Source: Microbulbifer rhizosphaerae
Lineage (GTDB): Bacteria > Pseudomonadota > Gammaproteobacteria > Pseudomonadales > Cellvibrionaceae
DNA: 64,000 bases
Direction of reading: 5' to 3'
Assembly: GCF_014191725.1 (NCBI RefSeq)
Contig: NZ_JACHWZ010000006.1
Span: 124,001 to 188,000, forward strand
Position 1 is the stretch's first letter, and each line of letters opens with the position of its first letter. Of the stretch, positions 12,165-20,879 are shown piece by piece. A program made the translations under genes and the position numbers. The notes under the pieces are model-generated. The model was not told the DNA's origin, did not search any database, and worked only from the letters and a program-made list of their open reading frames with translations.

Positions 12165-12191
12165 CGATCGCGGCCAACGGCCGCTCCTACA
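12165..12191. repeat. REP palindrome, family A, forming the ccmI stop codon
   Basis: CGATCGCGGCCAACGGCCGC followed by TCCTACA. Read on the minus strand this is TGTAGGAGCGGCC, and its TAG at 12187-12189 is the stop codon of ccmI. A diverged partner (GTGTAGGGCGATCGG) begins near 12129. The rest of 11969-12164 has no gene. Confidence 0.88.
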
Positions 12192-13410
12192 GCTCGTCGT
12201 CGATGGTGATGGCCTGCGGCTTGTTCCACTCGGACCTGGGCAGAGATTCCACCGCACCCTGCCAGTCCCCCGGCGCCGGTCTCGCGTCGCCGTTGACGGC
12301 CAGCCGCGCCACCAACTGCACTGAATCCGCACCTTTCAGGGAGCGCCCCGGCATCATCGCGCGGGATTCATCCAGCACCACCTCGGCGGGCAGTTGGCCG
12401 GCAGTGAGTTTGACGATGGCCAGCGGCATGGGACTGTCGGCGCCGCGGGCGTAAATGAATACCGGGGTGGCGGGCTCGGGGGAAACCCCTTCGCCCAGCT
12501 TCACCTCCACGCGAATCGCCGAGCCGTCGGCAGCCGGGGCGTCGGCCTTGGCCGCCACCGGTTCACCCTGTTCCGCCAGCGCAGCCTCGGCCCGGGCCAC
12601 CCCGGCGGCCAGCGCTTGTGCCGCCATAGAATCAGGCGACAGCCGGTCCAGCGCGCGCCGCCAGTAGTCCCGCGCCGCCCGGTATTCCTCCCGGTCGAAG
12701 GCGGCAATGCCCGCCAGGCCAAGCGCGGTGCCGTTACCCGGCTGTACCTGCAGCACCTCGTGTACCAACTCGCGCACCTCTTCGGTGACCCTGGAACCGC
12801 CGGCGAAGAACAGCGCCTGCGCCAGTTCCGCCTTGATCCCCACCGCCTGGGGCTCGCTGGCCACTATCGCGCGATACTCAGCCACTGCGCCAAGCGGGTC
12901 ACCACTTACAAGCAGGCGCTGTGCCAGCACATAGCGGCCGGTAAGGTCTTCCGGGTGGGTTTGTGTGCGCTCGCGCAGCTGGCGGGTGATCCGCGCCTCG
13001 GCCTGCTCGTCGGAGCGCCCCTGCTGGCTGGCGACGACATCCCGATACAGCGCCAAGTCGTCGTAGCGGTCAGAGAAGGCGTAGAGCCCCAGCGCCAACA
13101 GTGGCACCAGCGCCGCCAGGCCGATCAGCAGACTACGGCCGCCGCCGGACGAGGCCTTCGCACCAGCGGATTCCTCCGCCGCGAGCAGGTTGCGCGCCAT
13201 CTCCGCTTCCAGTTGCGCATACTGCTGCCGGTCGATCGAACCGCTGTCCAGGGCGGATTGTAGTTCCGCGCGCTGTTCGCGATACAGGGCCGCCAGCGCC
13301 GCGCGCTTGTCGGAGGCCTGCCGGGCGCCAACGCCGCGCAGCGCCGGCCACAGAATTACAAAGGCCAGCGGCAGAATCAGCAGCGCCAGGCCCAGCCAGA
13401 GTTCAGTCAT
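12187..13410 (-). CDS. ccmI: cytochrome c maturation protein CcmI
   Basis: The product has 407 residues. CcmI is an inner-membrane TPR protein that delivers apocytochrome c to the CcmFH heme ligation complex. There are N-terminal membrane segments at about 3-22 and 95-113, then a periplasmic TPR-type region (about 140-290) and a C-terminal extension of beta type. It overlaps ccmH by 8 bases. The stop codon is supplied by a REP palindrome. It is separated from ccmG by about 3 kb of unrelated genes. Confidence 0.92.
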   Translation of the reverse strand: MTELWLGLALLILPLAFVILWPALRGVGARQASDKRAALAALYREQRAELQSALDSGSIDRQQYAQLEAEMARNLLAAEESAGAKASSGGGRSLLIGLAALVPLLALGLYAFSDRYDDLALYRDVVASQQGRSDEQAEARITRQLRERTQTHPEDLTGRYVLAQRLLVSGDPLGAVAEYRAIVASEPQAVGIKAELAQALFFAGGSRVTEEVRELVHEVLQVQPGNGTALGLAGIAAFDREEYRAARDYWRRALDRLSPDSMAAQALAAGVARAEAALAEQGEPVAAKADAPAADGSAIRVEVKLGEGVSPEPATPVFIYARGADSPMPLAIVKLTAGQLPAEVVLDESRAMMPGRSLKGADSVQLVARLAVNGDARPAPGDWQGAVESLPRSEWNKPQAITIDDEL

Positions 13411-13918
13411 CTTGTCGCTTCCCGCCGTTCTCGTCTTCCCCCAGCAGCTGCCGCAGCCGCCGGCGCTCGTCCTCGCTCAATTCGCCGCTGGCGTCATCCT
13501 GGCGCGCGCCGGAGCCGCTGCGCGAGCGCGCAACGATCACTATCAGCACCACAAGCCCGATAGCCGCAAATACCCCCGGCGCCAGCCACAGGGCCAGCGT
13601 ATTGCGCTGCAGTGGGGGACGGTAGAGCACAAAATCCCCATAGCGGGCCACCATGTAGTCGGATATTTCCCTATCGGTGAAGCCCTCTTCCAGCAGCCGG
13701 CGGATTTCCCGGCGCAGATCCCCCGCCACCGGCGAATCGGAACCCGCCAGGTTCTGGTTCTGGCACTTGGGGCAGCGCATCTCTTCGATCAGCACTTCAT
13801 AGCGCGCCTGCAGCTCCGGCGTGGACAACTGCTCCACCTCCACTGCCGCCAGCGCGGCAAGGGACAGGCAGGCACACAGTGCAGCGGCAATCAGGGCTCG
13901 ACAGCTTGTCTGTCTCAC
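13403..13918 (-). CDS. ccmH: cytochrome c maturation protein CcmH
   Basis: The product has 171 residues and is the short CcmH (CycL) type. A signal-like N-terminus (about 1-24) is followed by the redox motif C49-P-K-C52 in MRCPKCQNQNLAGSDSP, and a C-terminal membrane segment at about 104-124. It reduces or holds the CXXCH cysteines of apocytochrome c for heme attachment. The start is GTG at 13918, with GGAG six bases upstream. It probably forms a two-gene unit with ccmI. Confidence 0.94.
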   Translation of the reverse strand: MRQTSCRALIAAALCACLSLAALAAVEVEQLSTPELQARYEVLIEEMRCPKCQNQNLAGSDSPVAGDLRREIRRLLEEGFTDREISDYMVARYGDFVLYRPPLQRNTLALWLAPGVFAAIGLVVLIVIVARSRSGSGARQDDASGELSEDERRRLRQLLGEDENGGKRQDD

Positions 13919-14038
13919 GGGGGGCTCCGGCGGAAATTTGCGCGATTATAGCAGCGCCACCAGACGGGGCACACGCCCCGATGTCTCCGGGAAGGTGGCT
14001 TAACTTATTGAAAGACAAAAATTTTTTCACCGGAGGCG

Positions 14039-14066
14039 TTGACGGGCAAAAAAATATCATTAAGAT
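14039..14066 (+). promoter_or_regulatory. predicted sigma-70 promoter of the tRNA-Val/tRNA-Asp unit
   Basis: A -35 box TTGACG (14039-14044) and a -10 box TAAGAT (14061-14066) with a 16-base spacer lie 17 bases before tRNA-Val. The sequence is A/T-rich just upstream, as for strong stable-RNA promoters. Prediction from pattern only. Confidence 0.6.
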
Positions 14067-14083
14067 ACGCAGCTCCTGACGCG

Positions 14084-14159
14084 GGGTGGTTAGCTCAGTT
14101 GGGAGAGCGGCGGCCTTACAAGCCGTAGGTCACAGGTTCGACCCCTGTACCACCCACCA
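14084..14159 (+). tRNA. tRNA-Val (anticodon TAC)
   Basis: A 76-base cloverleaf with acceptor stem GGGTGGT/ACCACCC, D arm GCTCAGTTGGGAGAGC, anticodon loop CTTACAA (TAC), T arm ACAGGTTCGACCCCTGT and encoded CCA. It is followed 49 bases later by tRNA-Asp in the same orientation. Confidence 0.96.
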
Positions 14160-14208
14160 CTTCCCTTTCACCTGCCGAGCAGGTTTTCACAAGGGAAGCA
14201 GGGATCGC

Positions 14209-14285
14209 GGACCGGTAGTTCAGTTGGTTAGAATGCCGGCCTGTCACGCCGGAGGTCGCGGGTTCGAGTCCCGTCCGGTCCGCCA
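14209..14285 (+). tRNA. tRNA-Asp (anticodon GTC)
   Basis: A 77-base cloverleaf with acceptor GGACCGG/CCGGTCC, anticodon loop CTGTCAC (GTC), T arm GCGGGTTCGAGTCCCGT and encoded CCA. It is the last gene of the tRNA unit and is followed directly by a strong terminator. Confidence 0.96.
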
Positions 14286-14290
14286 TATAC

Positions 14291-14324
14291 GAAAAAGGCT
14301 CACACGAAAGTGTGGGCCTTTTTC
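14291..14324 (+). terminator. intrinsic terminator after tRNA-Asp
   Basis: GAAAAAGGCTCACAC, loop GAAA, GTGTGGGCCTTTTTC form a long stem ending in a T run. The stem extends outward with ATATAC/GTATAT, so it could also act on minus-strand transcription from the BCCT gene. Confidence 0.85.
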
Positions 14325-14364
14325 GTATATGTTTGATCGGCGTGCGACAAAATTGTCTGGAACA

Positions 14365-14415
14365 ATTTTGGACGCCGAAGGCGCCCGTAGGGTGAGCGCC
14401 ATGGACGGCGCTCAT
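14365..14415. repeat. dispersed repeat related to the element at 50281-50498
   Basis: TTTTGGACGCCGAAGGCGCC, CGTAGGGTGAGCGCC and ATGGACGGCGCTCAT match the interior of the 50.3 kb element (TTTTGGACGCCGGAGGAGCC, CGCAGGGCGAGGGCC, ATGGATGGCCC). This shows that the motif is mobile or amplified in the genome. Confidence 0.6.
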
Positions 14416-14467
14416 CAGTCCCATCCCGTTCAAGCCAGCAGCAGGGCGACAATCTTTCCAATAAAAT

Positions 14468-16039
14468 TCAATTGGCTCCCTCCTCTTCGTAATCCTTCAC
14501 CAGGTGGGCCCGATAAGCCATAAGCCCCAAACTTCCGCCACTCCCCAGAACAATCAAAACCCCAGGCAACCCCGCCAAATTCGCCAGCATCTTGATCCCA
14601 TCGGAACCGAGATAAGTGGCACTGCACCAGCCCACAATCCCAATCACACTGGCCCACAGCAGCTTGACCCCGAATGGCGATCCCATATGCTCGGCGGTGA
14701 CCGAGCGCATGCAGAGCCCGCCTATCGCATCCGTATTGGAATCCGTTGCAGTAATAAAAGAGATAAAACAGGCGAAGATAAAAAACAGGCTGAGCATAAT
14801 GCTGCCGGGCAGATAACTGAACAGCTGGTAGGCCATGGCTGCCAGTCCCTCGCTCCGATAGACACCGTACATGGCACCGTCATTCTGGATATCGAAGTAC
14901 AGCGCGGAGAGTCCGAAGGTGGAAAACCATAAAAAGCCAAAAATGGACGGCAGTAGCAAATTGACCAGAATAAACTGCCGCACTGTGTAACCCCGGGCTA
15001 TCTTGCCCAGAAACAGGCAGGACAAGGGGGCCCAGGCAAACCAACTGGCGAAGAAAGCGGTGGTCCACCAGCCGGACCAGCGGCTGGATGCGGGCTCATT
15101 GAAAAGCAGGTGACGCGGGATAAAGCCGGCCAGGTATTCGGCCAGGGACTGGCTGCCCAGTTTGACGATAAAGATACTGGGCCCCACAACCAGTACATAC
15201 AGCATCAGCAATACGAACAACACCGTATTGATACGGGCAAGGACCTGTATACCCTGGCGCAGGCCGCTGGCGGCGGAGAGCAGGGCGACGGCGACGATAA
15301 ACGCCGCCGTCGCGGCGTAAACCTGTGGAGACTTGGGGATGCCGAACAGCACCTGCAAGCCGTCGCCAATCAGCAGCAGGCCGGCACTCAACACCGCGGA
15401 CATTCCCACCACCACGGCGAACAGTACCAGTGCGTCGATGCCCTGTGCAGTCTTCTCCCCCAAGTGATCTCCCAGCAAGGGCCGCAACAAAGAGCCGACG
15501 GAAAAGCTGTGGCCGCAATTGTAGAAAGCCAGGGCGAAGGCCAGAGCGGCGACGGTGTAGATGGCGTAGGGCGCCAGAGTCCAGTGTACGAACACGCTGG
15601 ACATGGCGAAGCGCATTGCCTCTGCGCCGCCCGGTTCAACGCCGGCAAAGGGCGGTGGTTCATGGAGGTGTACCACCGGTTCCGCCACCGCCCAGAACAG
15701 GATGCCCATGGCGATGACTGTGGTGAGGGATACCGAAAACCAGCGAAAAGGAGAATAGATGGGCTCAGCGCCGTCCCCACCGATACGCACTCGGCCGAGG
15801 GGTGAGAAGAAAATATAAATACACAGGGCGAGCAGTGCCAGGGCGCCGTAGAGAAACAGGAAGGAAAAGTTTTCGATTATCGCTGCGTTGACAGCGGAAG
15901 TGAGCTGGATAAAGTTTTGTTTATCCACCGCGGTGGCTACCAGAACCAGCAGGATGCCGATCAACGCCGGCCAGAAGGTAATGGGCTTTAAGTGCCCCGT
16001 CGTTTTGCGAAAATAAACAAGGCCCGCGTGGCTATCCAC
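14468..16039 (-). CDS. BCCT-family transporter
   Basis: The product has 523 residues with about 12 membrane segments. The family imports quaternary amines (betaine, choline, carnitine) or related zwitterions such as DMSP, usually driven by Na+ or H+. The Trp-rich family segment WSGWWTTAFFASWFAWAPL (about 320-340) is present. The start is GTG at 16039 with GGAG upstream. It has been placed, with yigZ, between ccmG and ccmH. An osmoprotectant role would suit a marine organism; the exact substrate cannot be read from the sequence. Confidence 0.9.
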   Translation of the reverse strand: MDSHAGLVYFRKTTGHLKPITFWPALIGILLVLVATAVDKQNFIQLTSAVNAAIIENFSFLFLYGALALLALCIYIFFSPLGRVRIGGDGAEPIYSPFRWFSVSLTTVIAMGILFWAVAEPVVHLHEPPPFAGVEPGGAEAMRFAMSSVFVHWTLAPYAIYTVAALAFALAFYNCGHSFSVGSLLRPLLGDHLGEKTAQGIDALVLFAVVVGMSAVLSAGLLLIGDGLQVLFGIPKSPQVYAATAAFIVAVALLSAASGLRQGIQVLARINTVLFVLLMLYVLVVGPSIFIVKLGSQSLAEYLAGFIPRHLLFNEPASSRWSGWWTTAFFASWFAWAPLSCLFLGKIARGYTVRQFILVNLLLPSIFGFLWFSTFGLSALYFDIQNDGAMYGVYRSEGLAAMAYQLFSYLPGSIMLSLFFIFACFISFITATDSNTDAIGGLCMRSVTAEHMGSPFGVKLLWASVIGIVGWCSATYLGSDGIKMLANLAGLPGVLIVLGSGGSLGLMAYRAHLVKDYEEEGAN

Positions 16040-16225
16040 TGGTCGCTCCGAAGACGAAGCCGTTCAGGTCGCGGGCTCTGCCGCGCTCAAGGAGTTTGAA
16101 CAGGCTGAGGATTGCGCCTCTGGCGATTAGGGCCTGTAGCATGAGATAGCCCGCGCTTGTTATTGATGTGATTGCCTGCAGTAAAAGTATCGCTATACGG
16201 GAGGGCGGGCAAGTTTTGGGATATG

Positions 16226-16277
16226 GCCCCGCTTTGCGGGGCTTGCGGAGCTGGAGCTCCGCGGTCCCGGGGGGGGG
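16226..16277. repeat. tandem hairpins and poly-G at the 3' end of yigZ
   Basis: GCCCCGCTTTGCGGGGC (16226-16242) and GCGGAGCTGGAGCTCCGC (16245-16262), followed by GGTCCC and a run of Gs. The second hairpin is the same GGAGCTGGAGCTCC element that forms the large palindrome at 55151-55219. The remaining sequence 16040-16225 has no gene. Confidence 0.65.
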
Positions 16278-16874
16278 TTAGTCAGTGAGGATTTTGAAGC
16301 CTTCCGCTATCAGCTGCTCTTTCAGCGCCGGCCAGTGGTTCTGCGGCAGTTTCAGCTGCATGCTGACCTTTTCGCTGTAATCAGCATCTGAGCAGGTTCC
16401 CTGATGTTGGCCGGCGAGAAAGCGCAGGCGCGATTCCTGGGCGAAGTCGCAGGTTACCTGGACCTGCAGCAGGGGAACGAAGGGTTTGAGATCGGCCTGT
16501 TGCAGTGCGGCGCCCACTGCGCCGCGGTAGGCGCGCATCAGACCGCCGACGCCCAGTTTGGTGCCGCCGAAATAGCGGGTGACGATGGCACCCACATTGC
16601 CCACCCGCTGCTTGAGCAGCAGTTCGAGCATGGGGCGCCCGGCGCTGCCGCCGGGCTCGCCGTCGTCGTCCGCCTGCATCACTTCGGGGTTTGAGGGGTT
16701 GCCGATTACCACTGCGGTACAGTGGTGGGTGGCGTCCGGGTATTGTGCGCGAACGGCGTCCAGCTGTTGCTGGAAAGCCGCCTTGTCCTGCACCGGCCCG
16801 AGCCAGCAGATAAAACGGCTTTTCTTTTCTTCCGTCTCAGCGACAACGGGCGAGCAGGGAATCTGATAGCTCAC
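16278..16874 (-). CDS. yigZ: YigZ/IMPACT-family protein
   Basis: The product has about 198 residues from GTG at 16874 (VSYQIPCSPVVAE). An upstream frame extension lies in the ccmG gene and is Cys/Asn-rich, so it is rejected. Family features are EEKKSRFICWLGP near the start, HHCTAVVIGNP, ADDDGEPGGSAGRPML and GAIVTRYFGGTKLGVGGL. Members are related to eukaryotic IMPACT; the bacterial role is not settled. The gene overlaps the ccmG 3' end by 38 bases, which suggests translational coupling. Confidence 0.88.
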   Translation of the reverse strand: MSYQIPCSPVVAETEEKKSRFICWLGPVQDKAAFQQQLDAVRAQYPDATHHCTAVVIGNPSNPEVMQADDDGEPGGSAGRPMLELLLKQRVGNVGAIVTRYFGGTKLGVGGLMRAYRGAVGAALQQADLKPFVPLLQVQVTCDFAQESRLRFLAGQHQGTCSDADYSEKVSMQLKLPQNHWPALKEQLIAEGFKILTD

Positions 16875-17427
16875 CGGCAAATTCGTCCCAGGGTTGTTGT
16901 TGCAATTTTTGATACAGCGGTTGCAGCTTGGTCTGCCAGATGCGATCGTCCACCACGCCCACATGTTTGCAGCGAATTACCCCCTCCGCATCCACCAGGA
17001 AGGTTTCCGGCGCGCCGAATACGCCCAGATCCAGGGCCAGGCGCCCCTCTTTGTCGGCGATGCTGAACAGGTAGGGATTGTGGAATTTTTCCAGCCATTT
17101 CTGCGCTTCCGCGCCGTCGTCTTTCAGGTTGATGCCCACGATGGGCACGCCCTCTTCCGCCAGCTTGTTTAAAAAGGGGTGCTCCACGCGGCAGGCAATG
17201 CACCAGGTCGCCCACACGTTCAGCAACAGTGATTTCGCCGGCAAATCGCCACGTTGCATGGTTTTTTCTTTTCCACTCTCGGCCAACTGCGGCAGGGAAA
17301 ATTGCGGCACCGGCTTGTTGAGCAGGGCGGAAGGCATATCCTGGGGATTGAGGGAGAGGCCGCGCCAAAACAACAGCGCCAGCGCGGCGAAAATTATCAG
17401 CGGTAGAAACAGTTTCAATCTGGCCAT
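16837..17427 (-). CDS. ccmG: thiol:disulfide oxidoreductase CcmG/DsbE
   Basis: The product has 196 residues. It is a membrane-anchored periplasmic thioredoxin that reduces apocytochrome c cysteines before heme ligation. There is one N-terminal membrane segment (about 5-22), then a thioredoxin fold with the active site W75-C76-I-A-C79 and the family loop FGAPETFLVD. CIAC differs from the more common CPTC or CVPC but keeps both cysteines. It is transcribed after the inserted methyltransferase and overlaps yigZ. Confidence 0.93.
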   Translation of the reverse strand: MARLKLFLPLIIFAALALLFWRGLSLNPQDMPSALLNKPVPQFSLPQLAESGKEKTMQRGDLPAKSLLLNVWATWCIACRVEHPFLNKLAEEGVPIVGINLKDDGAEAQKWLEKFHNPYLFSIADKEGRLALDLGVFGAPETFLVDAEGVIRCKHVGVVDDRIWQTKLQPLYQKLQQQPWDEFAGELSDSLLARCR

Positions 17428-17432
17428 TATCT

Positions 17433-18338
17433 CTATTCAGCTCGCCCGATCCGGTTCATGAAGCGCCGAGCGATCCGTGCCGCATGAGGTCGCCAGTAGC
17501 GCATCGAAAGGGGGAAATCCGTGCGCCCTCCGCGCAGGAGGTGCATGAAATCATCAACCACGGATTCTTCGACGGCACGCGATATAGATGCGGTCCAAAC
17601 TGCCTCGAACGCTGCGGAACCAAGGGGTTTCCGACAGAACAGCGTTCCGCGCACATTCTTCAAGGGTTCGAGCAGCCCAAGCTTCACCATTCTTTCAATC
17701 AATCGATAGGTCAGCAAATGCTTGCCCAGTAGTCGACCACGTTCGTACGATGACAACCGATCGATCTTCTCCCCAGCCTTATCCACCCCCAGCCGACTGA
17801 AACGTTCCAGGTTGGTCACACCGCGAGAATTCACGGAATCGCGGTAATCATCGATGATAATGAGACTGCCATGCTCAAGGTAGTCGAAATACTTCTCCAG
17901 ATCCCTGTCGACGTAGCCGTCTACATCGATCACCAGCATGTCGAAGGGACCATCGCTTGCCGGATCAATCAGGGCGTCGGTGGTGCGCGATACCTGGGCT
18001 TTCACCTTGTCTTTGACATGGAACCGGCTGAGATTGTCGCGGAACGCAGTCAGATTCATATCAACGGTAGCCTCTCCGTACTCCCGGAGACTGGCTGGAT
18101 GCGGCCCACCGGGAGCATGTTGGAAAAACTGATCGACCGCATGAACGAACCCTTCTCGCCCGGAATCCTTCAACCCGGCTGCAAGCGCGATCGTACTGGC
18201 ACCTCGCCCAGTACCCAGCTCGACGATCGAGCACCCCGAATGATTGCGTGCAAATTCGTAATAATCCCGATATGTTCGCCATGGCAGCATACCGCCGGCA
18301 TCACCCGAAAGCTCCATGAAGAACTCCGACTTTCGCAT
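17433..18338 (-). CDS. class I SAM-dependent methyltransferase, inserted in the ccm cluster
   Basis: The product has 301 residues from ATG 18338 (MRKSEFFMELSGD). The Rossmann motif I is IVELGTGRGAST (residues 38-49), with DMLVIDVDG and SLIIIDDYRDS as later strands, resembling the methyltransferase-24 type often linked to surface sugars or small molecules. It sits between ccmF and ccmG, where ccmF-ccmG are normally adjacent. Its sequence is less GC-rich, and codon use differs from the Ccm genes, which suggests later arrival. The substrate is unknown. The N-terminal extension to 18524 overlaps ccmF and is rejected. Confidence 0.82.
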   Translation of the reverse strand: MRKSEFFMELSGDAGGMLPWRTYRDYYEFARNHSGCSIVELGTGRGASTIALAAGLKDSGREGFVHAVDQFFQHAPGGPHPASLREYGEATVDMNLTAFRDNLSRFHVKDKVKAQVSRTTDALIDPASDGPFDMLVIDVDGYVDRDLEKYFDYLEHGSLIIIDDYRDSVNSRGVTNLERFSRLGVDKAGEKIDRLSSYERGRLLGKHLLTYRLIERMVKLGLLEPLKNVRGTLFCRKPLGSAAFEAVWTASISRAVEESVVDDFMHLLRGGRTDFPLSMRYWRPHAARIARRFMNRIGRAE

Positions 18339-18400
18339 AAGTTCGTTTCTTTTTTTAGTTACAAGAATCAGAGGACATCCACCCGCCCCATAGCCTTTCG

Positions 18401-20386
18401 TTAGGCCGCAGCCACGGCAGCATTGACTTCTGTCGCCCGCGCCGCTTTCACCTTGCGATAGCGCTTGTCCGCCACCGCGATGCCGCCGCCGATGGCCATC
18501 AACAGCGCACCCAGCCAGATCCACACCACAAACGCCTTGTACTGCAGGCGCACCCCCCAGTCGCCGCCGGGATTGTCTTTGTCCAGCGGTTCGCCGAGGG
18601 CCGCGTAGAGATCGCGGAACAGGCCGGTGTCGATGGCCGCTTCAGTCATGGTATTGCCACCGGAGAGATAATTGCGTTTCTGCGGCAGCAGTTCTGCCAC
18701 CGCGTCGCCGTTGCGGCTGACAAAAAGCACGCCCTCGGAGGCGCGATAGTTGGGGCCCTGCACGGAACGCACGCCGTCGAAACGGAAATCGTAGCCGGCC
18801 ACTTCATAGCTGCTGCCCGGGGACATACGCAGGTCGCGCTCGACACTGTACACACTGGTCAGCGCCACACCGAGCGCCGTCACCGCCAGGCCGGCATGGG
18901 CCAGATGCATGCCGTAATAGCTGGCGCGCTGGCGCCTGAGTCCGGCGGCAAAAGAATCGGCGTTGCGGGTTTTGGCAAAAATATCCGCTACGCTGGCCGC
19001 GACAATCCAGACGCCGATAAAAATCCCCAGGGCTGCGCCCCAGTGGAACCCACCCAGGGCAAAGGGTAGTGCCAGCGCTGCAATCACCGCAACGGCAAAC
19101 GGCGGGCCCCAGGCGCGCAGCAGTTTGTCCCAGCGGCTGTCCTTCCAGTTGGCGTGAATACCCAGGCCCAGCAGCAGGCAGAGCAGTGCCATCAGCGGTA
19201 CGAAGAACATATTGAAAAACGGCGGGCCCACGCTGAGCTTGCCCCAGTTGAGCGCATCCGCCAGCAGCGGGTACAGGGTGCCGGTGAGCACCACACCCAT
19301 AACCAGCACCAGGAGAACATTGTTGCCGAGCAGGAAGGTCTCCCGCGCACGGAAAGAAAAAACACTCTGTGCACTCACCGCCGGCGCGCGCAGGGCGAAG
19401 AGCAGCAGGGAGAGGCCGATCACAATAGCCAGGAAGACGAGAATAAATCCGCCGCGCAGCGGGTCGGTGGCAAAGGCGTGCACCGAGGTGAGCACCCCGG
19501 AGCGAACCAGGAAAGTGCCCAGCAGGCTCAGGCTGAAAGCGAAAATGGCCAGCAGGATGGTCCAGCTTTTAAACAGGCCACGTTTTTCGCTCACCGCGAG
19601 CGAGTGCAAGAGTGCGGTGCCCACCAGCCAGGGCATAAAGGAGGCGTTCTCCACCGGGTCCCAGAACCACCAGCCGCCCCAGCCCAGTTCGTAGTAGGCC
19701 CACCAACTGCCCAGCGCGATGCCCAGGGTGAGAAATGACCAAGCCACCGCGGTCCAGGGGCGCGCCCAGCGGGCCCAGGCACTGTCCAGATGGCCGCCGA
19801 GCAATGCGGCGATGGCGAAGGCGAAGGCCACGGAAAAACCCACATAACCCATATACAGCAGCGGGGGGTGAATGATCATCCCCGGGTCCTGCAACAGCGG
19901 GTTGAGGTCGGTGCCCTCCACTGGCGGAAACGGCAGGCTGCGGTCGAAAGGGTTGGAGGTGAGCAGGATAAACAGGAAGAAACCCACCAGCACCAGGCCC
20001 AGCACCGAAAGTACACGGGCCACCAGCTCCACCGGCAGTTGCCGGCTGAACAGGGCCACCGCCGCGGCCCAGCCGGCCTGCATCAGCAGCCACAGCAGGA
20101 TCGAGCCCTCGTGGCCGCCCCACACCGCGGTGATCTTATAGTGCAGCGGCAGAATGCTGTTGGAGTTCTGCGCCACGTACAAAACGGAAAAATCGCTCTG
20201 TACAAAAGCGACGGTGAGGCACACAAAGGCGATGGCGGTAAACACCAGCACCCCCAGGGCCAGTGAGCGGCCCGCTTCCATCCACAGCGGGCGGGCGGTA
20301 TAGCTGCCGGCCATGGGCACCGCGGCCAGCGCCACGGAAAGCAGCAGGCCGACAATCAGCGCGAAGTGACCAAATTCCGGGGTCAT
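18401..20386 (-). CDS. ccmF: cytochrome c heme lyase subunit CcmF
   Basis: The product has 661 residues with about 15 membrane segments. CcmF reduces holo-CcmE and, with CcmH/I, attaches heme to apocytochrome c. The heme-handling WWD motif GWGGWWFWDPVENASFMPW lies near residues 230-248. It overlaps ccmE by 4 bases (ATGA). Length and motif are complete. Confidence 0.96.
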   Translation of the reverse strand: MTPEFGHFALIVGLLLSVALAAVPMAGSYTARPLWMEAGRSLALGVLVFTAIAFVCLTVAFVQSDFSVLYVAQNSNSILPLHYKITAVWGGHEGSILLWLLMQAGWAAAVALFSRQLPVELVARVLSVLGLVLVGFFLFILLTSNPFDRSLPFPPVEGTDLNPLLQDPGMIIHPPLLYMGYVGFSVAFAFAIAALLGGHLDSAWARWARPWTAVAWSFLTLGIALGSWWAYYELGWGGWWFWDPVENASFMPWLVGTALLHSLAVSEKRGLFKSWTILLAIFAFSLSLLGTFLVRSGVLTSVHAFATDPLRGGFILVFLAIVIGLSLLLFALRAPAVSAQSVFSFRARETFLLGNNVLLVLVMGVVLTGTLYPLLADALNWGKLSVGPPFFNMFFVPLMALLCLLLGLGIHANWKDSRWDKLLRAWGPPFAVAVIAALALPFALGGFHWGAALGIFIGVWIVAASVADIFAKTRNADSFAAGLRRQRASYYGMHLAHAGLAVTALGVALTSVYSVERDLRMSPGSSYEVAGYDFRFDGVRSVQGPNYRASEGVLFVSRNGDAVAELLPQKRNYLSGGNTMTEAAIDTGLFRDLYAALGEPLDKDNPGGDWGVRLQYKAFVVWIWLGALLMAIGGGIAVADKRYRKVKAARATEVNAAVAAA

Positions 20387-20832
20387 AGTTTTGCCCCGTC
20401 CGCGCAGCTGGCGTTTTCGCCCATCGAATCCGCCACTTCCGGCGGCGTGTAATTTTCATCGTGCTTGGCCAGCACCTGATCGGCGCGCACTGTGCCGTCT
20501 CGCATCAGTACGCCGGTAACCACCGCGGCCTCTCCCTCGGCGAAGAGGTCCGGCAACAGCTTGTCATACATCACCTCCAGATCCGCCTCGCCGTCGGTGA
20601 GCGCGAAGCGCACCTCCAGGCTGTCCGGTGCGCGCTGCACGCTATCGGGCACCACGCAGCCGCCAGCGCGGATGCGCCTGTCGAAGGGTACATCGCCGGC
20701 GGCGAAGGCGCTGGGAGCGTAAAAGTAGTTGATGTTGTTGCGCATGGCGTAGGTGACAAAGCCCACCGCGGCGCTGGAGAGTGCCACCAGGAGTACCAAA
20801 AGAATCAGGCGTTGTTTGCGTGCTGGATGCAT
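20383..20832 (-). CDS. ccmE: periplasmic heme chaperone CcmE
   Basis: The product has 149 residues. It has an N-terminal membrane anchor (about 9-29), then an OB-fold domain. The covalent heme-binding His124 and the axial ligand Tyr128 are visible in LAKHDENYTP. It receives heme from CcmC/D and passes it to CcmF. A repeat-rich 146-base gap separates it from ccmD, unusual for this operon. Confidence 0.96.
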   Translation of the reverse strand: MHPARKQRLILLVLLVALSSAAVGFVTYAMRNNINYFYAPSAFAAGDVPFDRRIRAGGCVVPDSVQRAPDSLEVRFALTDGEADLEVMYDKLLPDLFAEGEAAVVTGVLMRDGTVRADQVLAKHDENYTPPEVADSMGENASCADGAKL

Positions 20833-20879
20833 GGTGTCCGTTTTGCTCCGGATGTCTCAATCAATTTTGGGCCCCGCCG

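Noticed and set aside
16040-16277. Possible riboswitch before the BCCT gene
   Set aside because: No known riboswitch core could be recognised; the hairpins are near the yigZ end and match a repeat family.
18339-18524. N-terminal extension of the inserted methyltransferase
   Set aside because: Lies in another frame of ccmF and reads Cys/Arg-rich nonsense.
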